This document shows, piece by piece, positions 45,383 through 53,887 of a stretch of 64,000 bases of DNA; position 1 is the stretch's first letter; the number at the start of each line of letters is the position of its first letter. This stretch comes from Candidatus Fermentithermobacillaceae bacterium (GTDB taxonomy: Bacteria; Bacillota; Sulfobacillia; Fermentithermobacillales; Fermentithermobacillaceae), in assembly GCA_018052475.1 (NCBI GenBank), contig JAGPNG010000001.1, positions 81,506 through 145,505 of the forward strand, written 5' to 3'. The notes below the pieces were generated by a model. It searched no databases. It had not been told where the DNA came from and worked only from the letters and a program-made list of their open reading frames with translations. The position numbers and the translations under genes are program-made.

Positions 45383-45916
45383 TCAAAGCGTTTTGGCCGC
45401 TTCTAGGCCAGTTGAGAATGCCTTCTTATTCAGTTCTTCCGTTCCCTTCGGAACTCGGTCCAAGATAGCAGCGATTACCGCTTCTTGCGGCACCACATTT
45501 GTAAGCCCCACAATAAGGCCAAGCCCTACGATGTTGGCTACGATCTCGCGTCCAAGTTCTTTTGCTTTCTCACTGATGGGAAACTCCACAATCTTTACAT
45601 CTTCCTTGTGAGGGAGCTTTACATAGGTTGAATCGACAACTATCGTTCCGCCGGGTCTGACGCTTGATGCGTACTTGTCGGCAGCCTCTTGCGCCATCAC
45701 CAGCAGAATATCAGGGCTTTTAACTTCGGGATAGTCTATTTCCTCGGTCGAGATTATAACATCTGCACGAGATGCACCGCCTCTTGACTCAGGCCCATAT
45801 GATTGAGTTTGAATCGCGTTTAGATCAGTGTACTCAGCGCAAGCTTCCGCAAGAATTATCCCTGCAGTTATGAGTCCCTGTCCTCCCTCACCCGCAAACC
45901 GGAGTTCCAATCTCAT
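45383..45916 (-). CDS. korC: 2-oxoacid:ferredoxin oxidoreductase, gamma subunit
   Basis: 177 residues. RFAGEGGQGLITAGIILAEA, SYGPESRGGASRADVIIS and DILLVMAQEA define the gamma domain. It forms part of the TPP- and ferredoxin-dependent complex that converts 2-oxoacid + CoA to acyl-CoA + CO2. Start and korB stop overlap by one base (TAATG). Confidence 0.94.
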   Translation of the reverse strand: MRLELRFAGEGGQGLITAGIILAEACAEYTDLNAIQTQSYGPESRGGASRADVIISTEEIDYPEVKSPDILLVMAQEAADKYASSVRPGGTIVVDSTYVKLPHKEDVKIVEFPISEKAKELGREIVANIVGLGLIVGLTNVVPQEAVIAAILDRVPKGTEELNKKAFSTGLEAAKTL

Positions 45917-46740
45917 TAAGCTTCACCCCTTTGCTCTATCTTAGCAACAAGCTCAGCGTACACGCGCGTAAGCTCAGGAGCTTCTCTCTTTACGAGCACG
46001 CCGATTGGGAACTTCCCGTCTCGTTCTTCGGTGCTCAGTTTCTCCCAGGAAGCCTTAGGCACTGCGCGATCTTTGAACCAGTTCATCATATCCAAAGGTG
46101 TCCTTAACTTGTTTCGTCTTCCATAGTACGTCGGACACTGAGACAGAGCATCTACAAAGGCAAAGCCATCGTGGGAGATAGCTTCCTTTATCATATTCGT
46201 CAGATGCCTTGCATGGTACGTAGTGCTGCGCGCCGCAAAGGTACCGCCAGCGCCCATAACCAGTTCGCATAGGTCAAAAGGCCTCTCCAACATACCGTAT
46301 GGGGCAGTAGTCGCGTAGCTGCCTTGAGGAGTAAGTGGAGAATACTGACCCGAGGTCATTCCATATATATTATTGTTGAAACAAATCACGGTAAGATCTA
46401 CGTTGCGTCTCGCTGCGTGGATCAAGTGATTCCCGCCTATTGCGGCTGCATCACCATCTCCGGTAATCACAATTACCCGCAGCTCCGGTCGAGCCATCTT
46501 TATTCCGGTGGCAAAAGCAATAGCCCTGCCGTGAGTGGTATGAAGCGTATCGAAGTTCATGTATCCTGGCGCTCTGGACGAGCATCCGATTCCCGAAACG
46601 ACAACCGTCTTTTCGGTATCGATCCCCAGCTCATCAACTGCGCGGATAATCGCTTGCGTAACGATACCATGGCCACAGCCGGGGCACCAGATATGGGGCA
46701 TCTTGTTCACTCTTAAGTACTTTTCTAGGGGAAGAGCCAT
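45916..46740 (-). CDS. korB: 2-oxoacid:ferredoxin oxidoreductase, beta (TPP) subunit
   Basis: 274 residues. WCPGCGHG near the N-terminus, GIGCSSRAPGYMNFDTLHTTHG, the TPP motif GDGDAAAIGGNHLIHAARRN and NNNIYGMTSGQYSPLTPQG match the 2-oxoglutarate-type beta subunit. It binds TPP and part of the Fe-S chain. GGAGG lies nine bases before the ATG, one base after the korA stop. Confidence 0.95.
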   Translation of the reverse strand: MALPLEKYLRVNKMPHIWCPGCGHGIVTQAIIRAVDELGIDTEKTVVVSGIGCSSRAPGYMNFDTLHTTHGRAIAFATGIKMARPELRVIVITGDGDAAAIGGNHLIHAARRNVDLTVICFNNNIYGMTSGQYSPLTPQGSYATTAPYGMLERPFDLCELVMGAGGTFAARSTTYHARHLTNMIKEAISHDGFAFVDALSQCPTYYGRRNKLRTPLDMMNWFKDRAVPKASWEKLSTEERDGKFPIGVLVKREAPELTRVYAELVAKIEQRGEA

Positions 46741-46741
46741 G

Positions 46742-47890
46742 CTACATCGCCTCCTTCATGACCTTGAGGATCTCATCAGGTTCGATAAGCTGGCCTGCAA
46801 CCTTGTTTATGGACACTACTGGGCAGCTATCGCCGATGACTCTCTTGACGGGCAGAACCAGCTGACCCAGGTTCATCTCGGGAACAATTATAGCCTTCGG
46901 AGCCATGCCTTTTACCTTTAGAACTGCATCCTCAACAAAAGGCCAAATGGTGATGGCTCTAAGAAGCCCCGCCTTTATTCCCTGGGCACGTGCATCTTTC
47001 ACTGCCTTCTTAGCAGACCTTGCAGTTCCTCCATAAGCAAACACGACTATCTCTGCATCGTCAAGATAAAACTCTTCTACCTTGCATAATTCGCCTTTCC
47101 TTTGGCGAATTTTCTCATTAATCCTCAGAATCTGCTTCTCTCCTACCAAAGGATTGTTGGTGGGAAAGCCATCTTCGCCGTGGGTCAAACCTGTTACGTG
47201 GAATCTGTATCCATCCCCGTAGGCCGCCAGAGGCGGTACTCCCGGTATCTTTCCTTCGTTCAATGCAAAAGGCTTATACTGCTCGGGAGGAACGGTTGGT
47301 TTCTCTCGGTTCTTTATGACCAGGTCAGACTTGTCTGGCAAAGATACTTTTTCCCGCAAATGCCCTATCATCTCATCCATCAGCAAGATGACCGGCGTGC
47401 GCAATTCTTCTGCTATGTTGAACGCCTCAACAGCGAGAGTGTAGGTCTCTTCCACAGAGGACGGAGATAAAGCGACTATCTCATGGTCGCCATGAACGCC
47501 CCATCTTGCCTGCATAACATCTCCCTGCGCAGCTGACGTAGGCATCCCTGTTGAAGGTCCTACCCGCTGCACATCGACAACGACACAAGGTATTTCGCCT
47601 TCTATAGCAAACCCCAGATTCTCTTGTTTCAGCGAAAAACCGGGACCGCTCGTCGCAGTCATCGCCTTTAGCCCAGCTAGAGACGCACCACACACTGCGG
47701 CCATGCTAGCTATTTCATCTTCCATCTGCATAAATCTGCCTCCTACTTGCGGAAGCCTGGCAGCACACAATTCTGCAATCTCGGTGGAAGGAGTTATGGG
47801 ATATCCTGCGAAAAACCGTAGACCTGCTGCGATCGCTCCTTCAACACATGCTTCGTTCCCCTGAAGAAGCTGAGAACCCTTCTTCATCAT
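46742..47890 (-). CDS. korA: 2-oxoacid:ferredoxin oxidoreductase, alpha subunit
   Basis: 382 residues. QGNEACVEGAIAAGLRFFAG, YPITPSTEIAE, MEDEIASMAA, TSGPGFSLKQE and VGPSTGMPTSAAQGD are typical of KorA/VorB-type alpha chains. The STGMPT motif is frequent in 2-oxoglutarate enzymes, but branched-chain oxoacid enzymes are close relatives and cannot be excluded. It overlaps korD by four bases. Confidence 0.94.
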   Translation of the reverse strand: MMKKGSQLLQGNEACVEGAIAAGLRFFAGYPITPSTEIAELCAARLPQVGGRFMQMEDEIASMAAVCGASLAGLKAMTATSGPGFSLKQENLGFAIEGEIPCVVVDVQRVGPSTGMPTSAAQGDVMQARWGVHGDHEIVALSPSSVEETYTLAVEAFNIAEELRTPVILLMDEMIGHLREKVSLPDKSDLVIKNREKPTVPPEQYKPFALNEGKIPGVPPLAAYGDGYRFHVTGLTHGEDGFPTNNPLVGEKQILRINEKIRQRKGELCKVEEFYLDDAEIVVFAYGGTARSAKKAVKDARAQGIKAGLLRAITIWPFVEDAVLKVKGMAPKAIIVPEMNLGQLVLPVKRVIGDSCPVVSINKVAGQLIEPDEILKVMKEAM

Positions 47891-48096
47891 TCCTTCACGC
47901 CTCCTTTTACTGAGATGGCAAAGTCAGGACAGTGCATCTCACATAACAGGCACCCGATGCAACGTGAAGCGTCTTTTACTACTGGAGCATCGTCGCCCAT
48001 CTCTAGGACCTCGCGTGGGCAGAATTCCACACATAGCCCACATTTCTTGCACCATTTGGAGTTGATCGTTATCTCCCATGGTAGGTTTTGGTCCAC
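47887..48096 (-). CDS. korD: Ferredoxin-like delta subunit (2x[4Fe-4S])
   Basis: 69 residues. Two clusters: CKKCGLCVEFCPREVL and CIGCLLCEMHCPDFAI. Such small subunits carry electrons from the beta subunit to soluble ferredoxin. GTG start with AGGAGGCG seven bases upstream; ATGA overlap with korA. The order korD-A-B-C is the usual one for four-subunit enzymes. Confidence 0.94.
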   Translation of the reverse strand: MDQNLPWEITINSKWCKKCGLCVEFCPREVLEMGDDAPVVKDASRCIGCLLCEMHCPDFAISVKGGVKE

Positions 48097-48109
48097 GATA
48101 AATCGCCTC

Positions 48110-49147
48110 CTAGTTATTGTTTCTTTTTTTTCTGTGTTCCAACACAGAAGATCTCAGCAAGTTCATGGAACCTGCGTCAGGCTTGTAGATGAACTCAATT
48201 ACCTGAGTTCCGGCCTCAACCAATGGTGTTACCTCTTTGAGTCTTCCGGGAGAGACAATGACAGCGCCTTTGCCATGAAGGGACTCCCTTAGCGAAACGG
48301 TATCTTTTTGCGTACAGATTTGGACGTCTAGTTCTGTGATACCTGCAAGTTCCATAGATTTCAGAACTCTTTCCGCAAAAGCTTGGGAAATGCACACCAA
48401 GAGCACTTTTGTCCCTTGCGGAAGACGGGCAATCCTGACCATGGATTCAATGACCGGGTCCAGAGCTATACCCAGAACATCGTCCTGCCGTTCGGGCAGC
48501 TTCTTACGGACTTCATCCAAATGAAAGAAAGTAGTCACAATGAGGTCAGCGTCTAAAACTTTGCCGTATTCTTGTTCGGAATCCAAAGCATCAATCATTA
48601 CCGGCATTACCCTGACGCCAGTGCCGATCTCGATCTCCCGGGCAAAATAGTCCAGTTGTTCGCGATTACACTCGATAAACGCGATCCTTACTTCTCTAAA
48701 CAATTGGCGTCTGGTCGCTACTTCCTGTTCTACTACTGATGCAAATTCGTCAAGGCTGAAGCCCAAAAGCAGTGCATCGTCGATTGATGCATCAACAATC
48801 TGAACCAACTGGTCACTTCTGTCTTCTGCGGTAAGAACGTGATCCGCATCAGACACAAAAGTACCCCTCCCCTGCCTTGAAGTTATCAGTCCCTCAGTCT
48901 CTAGTTGCCGGTACGCAAGACTCACAGTATTTCTACTCACTCCGAGTGCAATAGCCAGTTCTCTTTCGGTGGGCAGCTTTTCGCCCTTGCCCCAATAACC
49001 CTGGGAGATAAGGCTGCTCATATTGCGTTTTACCTGTAGATGTAAGGGGAGATCTCCTTCCCTGACCACACGGAAAGGAACGTTAGGTGTGGTACTTCTT
49101 TGGCTTCCGTCTTCTACCGCCGAATTGGTTTTGCCAATTTGCCTCAT
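48110..49147 (-). CDS. GntR-family regulator with an uncharacterised sensor domain
   Basis: 345 residues. The winged helix (about 28-95) has LPLHLQVKRNMSSLISQGYW, LPTERELAIALGVSRNTVSLAYRQLE and SRQGRGTFVS, which is the GntR type. The C-terminal 230 residues are neither UTRA nor FadR-like by eye; they look like a two-lobe alpha/beta binding fold (VRIAFIECNREQLDYFAREI, VLLVCISQAFAERVL, GAVIVSPGRLKEV). It is the first gene of the kor-mutB-mce unit, 13 bases before korD, so it probably controls that unit in response to a metabolite. Ligand unknown. AGGA lies eight bases before the ATG. Confidence 0.88.
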   Translation of the reverse strand: MRQIGKTNSAVEDGSQRSTTPNVPFRVVREGDLPLHLQVKRNMSSLISQGYWGKGEKLPTERELAIALGVSRNTVSLAYRQLETEGLITSRQGRGTFVSDADHVLTAEDRSDQLVQIVDASIDDALLLGFSLDEFASVVEQEVATRRQLFREVRIAFIECNREQLDYFAREIEIGTGVRVMPVMIDALDSEQEYGKVLDADLIVTTFFHLDEVRKKLPERQDDVLGIALDPVIESMVRIARLPQGTKVLLVCISQAFAERVLKSMELAGITELDVQICTQKDTVSLRESLHGKGAVIVSPGRLKEVTPLVEAGTQVIEFIYKPDAGSMNLLRSSVLEHRKKRNNN

Positions 49148-49235
49148 TGGATCTGTCCTTCATTCCTTTTGATAGCCCAATACCCAACTTGATGAATTCG
49201 CCAATCAACTGACTATTCCTTCTTCAGCACATCCC

Positions 49236-49244
49236 ATTATATCA
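49236..49244 (-). promoter_or_regulatory. Extended -10 promoter for gntR-korDABC-mutB-mce
   Basis: On the - strand TGATATAAT is a perfect extended -10 (TGnTATAAT), about 90 bases before the gntR ATG; such promoters need no strong -35, and none is seen. It directly follows the yajC terminator. Confidence 0.5.
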
Positions 49245-49249
49245 AAAAT

Positions 49250-49272
49250 AATCCGGGCGCAAAGCCCGGATT
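49250..49272 (-). terminator. Terminator after yajC
   Basis: Arms AATCCGGGC and GCCCGGATT around a five-base loop (GCAAA on the + strand), followed on the - strand by ATTTTTGA. It closes the nadE-to-yajC direction and separates it from the gntR promoter. Confidence 0.8.
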
Positions 49273-49322
49273 GGATCACTTCTGAGAGCCAATAGATCGG
49301 AATTGGGGAACACGTTGGGATC

Positions 49323-49613
49323 TTAGTCGTTCAAAATCCTTGCTACACCTGTCTTCAGTACATCCACTTCCACTTTTTCAGCGATTCTGACCTTTACCGA
49401 CATATCTTCAACTTTTGTGATGACCCCGATTAGTCCGCCCATGGTGACAATCTTGTCCCCGGGTTTTAAAGAACGAATCATCTGTGCCCTCTCTTTCTGC
49501 TCTTTTTGCTGAGGACGTATGAGCAGAAAATACATAAAGGCGAAAAGCACAACCAACCAGATGATGCTACCGACCATCTGGCTTTGCGCACCCGCTGCAA
49601 GAATCAAGTTCAT
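49323..49613 (-). CDS. yajC: Preprotein translocase subunit YajC
   Basis: 96 residues: one membrane segment (about 15-34) and a cytoplasmic SH3-like domain with LIRPQQKEQKER, LKPGDKIVTMGGLIGVI. It associates with SecDF to assist Sec export. AAGGAGGT directly before the ATG is a strong ribosome-binding site. It lies after tgt, the common position. Confidence 0.95.
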   Translation of the reverse strand: MNLILAAGAQSQMVGSIIWLVVLFAFMYFLLIRPQQKEQKERAQMIRSLKPGDKIVTMGGLIGVITKVEDMSVKVRIAEKVEVDVLKTGVARILND

Positions 49614-49671
49614 GACCTCCTTCTGAATTTGGTTTTCTTCGCAAAAATGCGATGAGATACCCTAACCCTCA

Positions 49672-49677
49672 ATTATA
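49672..49677 (-). promoter_or_regulatory. Possible -10 element before yajC
   Basis: TATAAT on the - strand lies in the 110-base tgt-yajC gap, about 59 bases before the yajC ATG. No good -35 at 16-18 bases. A short hairpin (TCGCA, AAAA, TGCGA) lies between it and the gene. Confidence 0.25.
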
Positions 49678-49723
49678 TTCTACTCTCTAACACATATTAC
49701 CTTGTTTATGCGAAGTAACATAG

Positions 49724-50830
49724 TCACACAGGATATACCCGTGAGATTTCTTCGCGAAACTTGTGGAGCGTGCCCTCTGTCACGCATTCGCGCAACTTTT
49801 CCATGAACCTTTGAAAAAACCTTATATTGTGAATTGTAAGAAGAGTCCAAGCAAGGCTCTCCCTAGCTGCAATGAGATGCCTAATATATGCACGGGAAAA
49901 ACCCTGACATGCAGCACAGTCACAACCTTCTTCGATGGGAAGAAAGTCCTGAGCGAAACAAGCGTTCCTTAGATTCAAAGGACCCTCGAAGGTAAAAGCC
50001 CTGCCATGCCTCGCGTTACGAGTAGGCAGTACACAGTCAAACATGTCTACCCCTGACTCGACTCCTTCTATGATATCTACCGGATGACCCACGCCCATCA
50101 AATATCTAGGCTTAGTCTTTGGGAGATGTTCGGTAGTATGCCTCAGAGCATCATAGAACTCGCGTTTGGATTCACCGACAGACAGACCACCAATCCCGTA
50201 TCCCGGAAAATCCAACGCAGCAAGTTCTAAAGCGCAGTGCTCTCTCAGATCCGGAAATACTGAACCTTGAACGATGGCAAAAAGCGACTGGGTATCAGGA
50301 ATCTCTTGTTCTCGGGACCGCCTAGCCCAAAGCAAGCTCCTCTCCATAGCTTCTTTTGCCTCTCCGTAGGTCGCCGGATGCCTAATGCACTGATCAAGAC
50401 ACATGATGATGTCCGCCCCAAAAGTCGTCTGGGCTCTTATGGCATCTTCCGGGCTGAATCTGATAAGAGCACCGTCAATATGGGATCTGAAGATTGCCGC
50501 TTCATCAGAAATAGACACTGTATGGCCCAGGCTCATTATCTGAAATCCGCCGCTATCGGTTAGAATCGAACCCGGCCAATTCATAAAGGAATGAAGCCCA
50601 CCTGCTGCCCTAATGACATCCGGCCCCGGCCTTAGGTATAGATGGTACGCGTTGGAAAGGATTATTGAAGAACCTGTTTCCCACACATCGGAAGGCAAAA
50701 CCGATTTGACGGTCGCCTGCGTCCCTACGGGCATGAACACAGGTGTGAGGAATTGGCCGTGAAAAGTCTTTACGGTCCCGATCCTGGAGTCTCCATTTTC
50801 CGATATCACTTCAAAACTCAGTCCAGCCAC
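49724..50830 (-). CDS. tgt: tRNA-guanine transglycosylase
   Basis: 368 residues. TPVFMPVGTQATVKS, LTDSGGFQ (first catalytic Asp), GIGGLSVGE, FDCVLPTRNARHG (nucleophile Asp) and the zinc site CDCAACxxxxRAYIRHL are all present. It exchanges G34 for preQ1 in GUN-anticodon tRNAs. GTG start with GAGG seven bases upstream. queA precedes it by 58 bases; no preQ1 riboswitch could be made out in that gap. Confidence 0.96.
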   Translation of the reverse strand: MAGLSFEVISENGDSRIGTVKTFHGQFLTPVFMPVGTQATVKSVLPSDVWETGSSIILSNAYHLYLRPGPDVIRAAGGLHSFMNWPGSILTDSGGFQIMSLGHTVSISDEAAIFRSHIDGALIRFSPEDAIRAQTTFGADIIMCLDQCIRHPATYGEAKEAMERSLLWARRSREQEIPDTQSLFAIVQGSVFPDLREHCALELAALDFPGYGIGGLSVGESKREFYDALRHTTEHLPKTKPRYLMGVGHPVDIIEGVESGVDMFDCVLPTRNARHGRAFTFEGPLNLRNACFAQDFLPIEEGCDCAACQGFSRAYIRHLIAARESLAWTLLTIHNIRFFQRFMEKLRECVTEGTLHKFREEISRVYPV

Positions 50831-50888
50831 ATTATTGCCTCTCTATTAGTATATCTGGGTCAATCTTCTGACACCCGCGGCCCATATA

Positions 50889-51920
50889 CTATACTATAAG
50901 CATAGCATCTCCAAACGAAAAGAACCTGTACCTCTCATTGACGGCCTCTTCGTAGGCCCTCATTATAAAGTCCTTGCCGGCAAAAGCGCTGACAAGCATG
51001 AGCAAAGTAGACTTTGGCAGGTGAAAGTTAGTAACAAGACAGTCTACTACTTTGAATCTGTAGCCCGGGTATATGAAAAGATCGGTAGCACCTTCCTTTG
51101 GCAACACCAATCCATCTTCTCCGCATGAGCTTTCAAGGACTCTTACCACAGTAGTCCCGACAGCGAAAACACGCCTGCCGGCCTCTTTGGCCTTGTTGAT
51201 TTCATTTGCGGCTTGAGCGCTAATTTCGAAATACTCTTTATGCATTTTGTGATCCTCGATGCTCTCTTCTGATACGGGTCTAAAGGTACCAAGACCCACC
51301 TCTAGCGTGACAGGGACGATATTCACGCCTTTGTGACGTATTTCTTCAAGCAACTCGGACGTAAAGTGTAATCCCGCGGTAGGGGCCGCCGCAGACCCAG
51401 GCACTCTGGCATATACCGTTTGATACCTTTCAGGATCCTCAAGCGGGGCTTTTATGTACGGCGGCAAAGGAACATGACCAAGTCTTGCGAGCACATCTTC
51501 CCAATTTCCATCATAGGACCACTTAATTATACGCCCACCAAAAGACGTTCTTTCCAACACCATACCCGATAATTCAGGCATAGTCTTGTCTCCCACATAA
51601 ATCTCGTCACCCGGCCTGACCTTGTTTCCCGGTTTAACAAGGCATTCCCACGTATCTTCTCCCAATGGGTGCAAGAGCAGCACCTCTACCTTGCCGCCAC
51701 TCTTTCGAAATCCTAAGAGCCTGGCAGGGATGACCCTCGTATCATTTGTCACGAGTACGTCGCCGGACTCTACGTATGAGACAATATCTCTGAATTTTCG
51801 ATGGAATATCTTCTGTTCTTCCCTACTAACCACTAGAAGGCGGGATTGATCTCTGTCAACCAAAGGAGCCTGGGCTATGAGTTCTTGCGGCAAGAAATAA
51901 TCAAATTCTTCTGTTTTCAC
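50889..51920 (-). CDS. queA: S-adenosylmethionine:tRNA ribosyltransferase-isomerase
   Basis: 343 residues. FDYFLPQELIAQAPL at the N-terminus, NDTRVIPARLLG, PLPPYIKAP, YARVPGSAAAPTAGLHFT, LEVGLGTFRPV and NFHLPKSTLLMLVSAFAG are QueA signatures. It converts preQ1-tRNA to epoxyqueuosine-tRNA. It follows the spoIID gene by four bases. Confidence 0.96.
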   Translation of the reverse strand: MKTEEFDYFLPQELIAQAPLVDRDQSRLLVVSREEQKIFHRKFRDIVSYVESGDVLVTNDTRVIPARLLGFRKSGGKVEVLLLHPLGEDTWECLVKPGNKVRPGDEIYVGDKTMPELSGMVLERTSFGGRIIKWSYDGNWEDVLARLGHVPLPPYIKAPLEDPERYQTVYARVPGSAAAPTAGLHFTSELLEEIRHKGVNIVPVTLEVGLGTFRPVSEESIEDHKMHKEYFEISAQAANEINKAKEAGRRVFAVGTTVVRVLESSCGEDGLVLPKEGATDLFIYPGYRFKVVDCLVTNFHLPKSTLLMLVSAFAGKDFIMRAYEEAVNERYRFFSFGDAMLIV

Positions 51921-51924
51921 TCTA

Positions 51925-53358
51925 CTACCACCATCGTTCTATGCTTGTTCCAGGATAATAATGTATAAGTATATCACAATAGTTCAAACCGGACTTGGCC
52001 ATCTCGTTAGCGCCCCATTGTGAAAGCCCAACGCCGTGCCCACTCCCTTTCCCTTGGAATGTGAAGGTGATAGGACCATTCCTACTAACCGACACAGCCA
52101 AAGCTCCGCGTTTGAGCCCGGTAGGCGAACAAGTGTCGCCGCCTATTGCTTTACAGCTGGAAAGACTGCTTTTATGGATGGTGCTGCCATTAGACACATA
52201 TACATCCAACGTTGGATTCAGGCAGCCCAGCGTCATAAGACCGCCGCCTTGTCTGAACACCGAAAACCAAGTGCTCTTCAATTGAAGGATAGACCTAAAC
52301 TCAGTAGGCTTTAGTTTCAGATCTTCATTTGCAGACCTAACATTAAGCACTGACCAACGTCCTGACAGCCCCGGTTCTAGACCCAGTACCATACTGGCAG
52401 ATCCTGTGAGCCCCTTACCGTTCAGCCTCTGCGCCAGCGTCTGAGCATCATATGACAATTCCCAAAAGGAATGCGGAGATGAATGCTCTATTTCAGCAAC
52501 GGCAGCATAGTAGGGAATAGAGCCGCCCCATACGAACCTCGGATCCTCTGTCATACCAGCCGCATCAGCGTGAAAGTACGCTTGGATAAGGTCCCCTAAG
52601 TAAGTCAGAACTTCACCTTCTGTCTCAACGCAAGCTGCAACGACCCTGGGATCCTCGTAAGTTCTACCTTTGTATTCTTGATCCGTTGACGCTGCCCAGA
52701 TCTTCACCTGTTCAGGCGGCAAAGACGATTCCAGAAGACCCCTATCGAACCCTATAACGCCCGCCGCAGAAGCTCCCATCTGTTTGAGAGCATATGTTCT
52801 GGATGCAACAGCCTGCGCCTTTAGAGTCTCAACATCCCAGCTGTTTGGGATTTCGCAAGATACGACTGACCAAAGATATTTCTCTAAAGAGACGAGGTTT
52901 GCAACTACAATATCCTTTGAGTCCCTAATGGCAACTGCGTCTCCCCGATACGACCTTCCAGTAAGCTGAGCACCGGGATTCTTGTCTGTGACTACCGTAA
53001 AGAAGCCTTCCTCCGAACCTGACAATATGTAAACCGAGTTAGACATCTCGCCTTCGTAAACCAGGGCTCCGTTAGCAGTCACACTGCACGTTAACTTACC
53101 GTATGCCAGTTCTAAACTGACTTGAGAATCTTCGGGCAAGTCAAGGGCCACGCCTTCCACCGTGCGCAGTGCGTATCCATCAGAAACTCTGACCGCGATA
53201 CCGGTAGTCCGAGTCAAACCCACTAACACCTCGGGTTCCTTCACCGCAGCCGCATAGCCGATTTGGTGGGAAGCGCGTTCACCCGGAAGCGAAAGACCGC
53301 AAGTAAGACACAGTAGACATATAGACGCTATAACGATTCTTCTTGCTATTGATCTCAT
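51925..53358 (-). CDS. spoIID: SpoIID/LytB-domain protein (lytic transglycosylase type)
   Basis: About 477 residues with an N-terminal signal or anchor (RSIARRIVIASICLLCLTC). The SpoIID domain occupies the C-terminal half: SLEKYLWSVVSCEIPNSWDVE (with the catalytic-type Glu), LKAQAVASRTYAL, YFHADAAGMTED and GKGSGHGVGLSQWGANEMAK. In Bacillus SpoIID trims glycan strands during engulfment; family members also occur outside sporulation. I start at ATG 53358, where GAGAGGTG lies upstream; GTG 53373 is the longer frame. It overlaps or abuts queH and precedes queA, an unusual place for it. Confidence 0.87.
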   Translation of the reverse strand: MRSIARRIVIASICLLCLTCGLSLPGERASHQIGYAAAVKEPEVLVGLTRTTGIAVRVSDGYALRTVEGVALDLPEDSQVSLELAYGKLTCSVTANGALVYEGEMSNSVYILSGSEEGFFTVVTDKNPGAQLTGRSYRGDAVAIRDSKDIVVANLVSLEKYLWSVVSCEIPNSWDVETLKAQAVASRTYALKQMGASAAGVIGFDRGLLESSLPPEQVKIWAASTDQEYKGRTYEDPRVVAACVETEGEVLTYLGDLIQAYFHADAAGMTEDPRFVWGGSIPYYAAVAEIEHSSPHSFWELSYDAQTLAQRLNGKGLTGSASMVLGLEPGLSGRWSVLNVRSANEDLKLKPTEFRSILQLKSTWFSVFRQGGGLMTLGCLNPTLDVYVSNGSTIHKSSLSSCKAIGGDTCSPTGLKRGALAVSVSRNGPITFTFQGKGSGHGVGLSQWGANEMAKSGLNYCDILIHYYPGTSIERWW

Positions 53359-53362
53359 CGGT

Positions 53363-53887
53363 CTACTTTTCACCTCTCATGCTAAACTCACAGCCACAGT
53401 ATTTTTGCATATACATATGATAACCTCGTGCCATCTGCCGAGACCGCAGATAACCACGACTGAGATCGTTGTAGATGTAGGGAATTCCATGTTCCAAAGA
53501 CGCCATAGAGAGAGCATTAACGATACCCCGGTGATCTTGATACGGGCTCACAAGCAAAGTAGTAGAAAACAGATCATATCCTTCTTCTTTCGCCAAACGC
53601 GCCACTTCCTTGAGTCTAAACAAATAGCACGCATCGCATCTAGCGGGTTTGCTCAAATCATGGGAAACCGCATAAAGCCATTGGCTATGCGGAACACAAA
53701 TACGCCTTACGGGCAGGTGATTATCGCGAGACCAGCTGGCGTATGTTTCCCACCTTTTTTCTTCCTCTTCTTCAGGATAAATGTTGGGATTGAAATAGAT
53801 CCCCTCTACGATCAAACCCTGTGCCCTGTAGAAATGCAAAGGATAAGTTGTGCAAGGTCCACAGCATGAATGAAGGAGTAATCTCAA
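53363..53887 (-). CDS. queH: Epoxyqueuosine reductase QueH
   Basis: 174 residues. [14 protein letters not shown] (CCxxC), CDACYLFRL (CxxC) and the C-terminal YCGCEFSMR match QueH (DUF208), whose Cys residues hold a [4Fe-4S] cluster and a second iron. It reduces epoxyqueuosine to queuosine, replacing QueG. With queA and tgt downstream it supplies the last three steps of Q34 synthesis; queCDEF are not in the window. ATGA overlap with ruvB. Confidence 0.93.
   Translation of the reverse strand: MRLLLHSCCGPCTTYPLHFYRAQGLIVEGIYFNPNIYPEEEEEKRWETYASWSRDNHLPVRRICVPHSQWLYAVSHDLSKPARCDACYLFRLKEVARLAKEEGYDLFSTTLLVSPYQDHRGIVNALSMASLEHGIPYIYNDLSRGYLRSRQMARGYHMYMQKYCGCEFSMRGEK

Noticed and set aside
50831-50888. 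PreQ1 riboswitch in the queA-tgt gap
   Set aside because: The gap is only 58 bases and shows neither the C-rich pseudoknot partner nor a stable hairpin of the preQ1 type.
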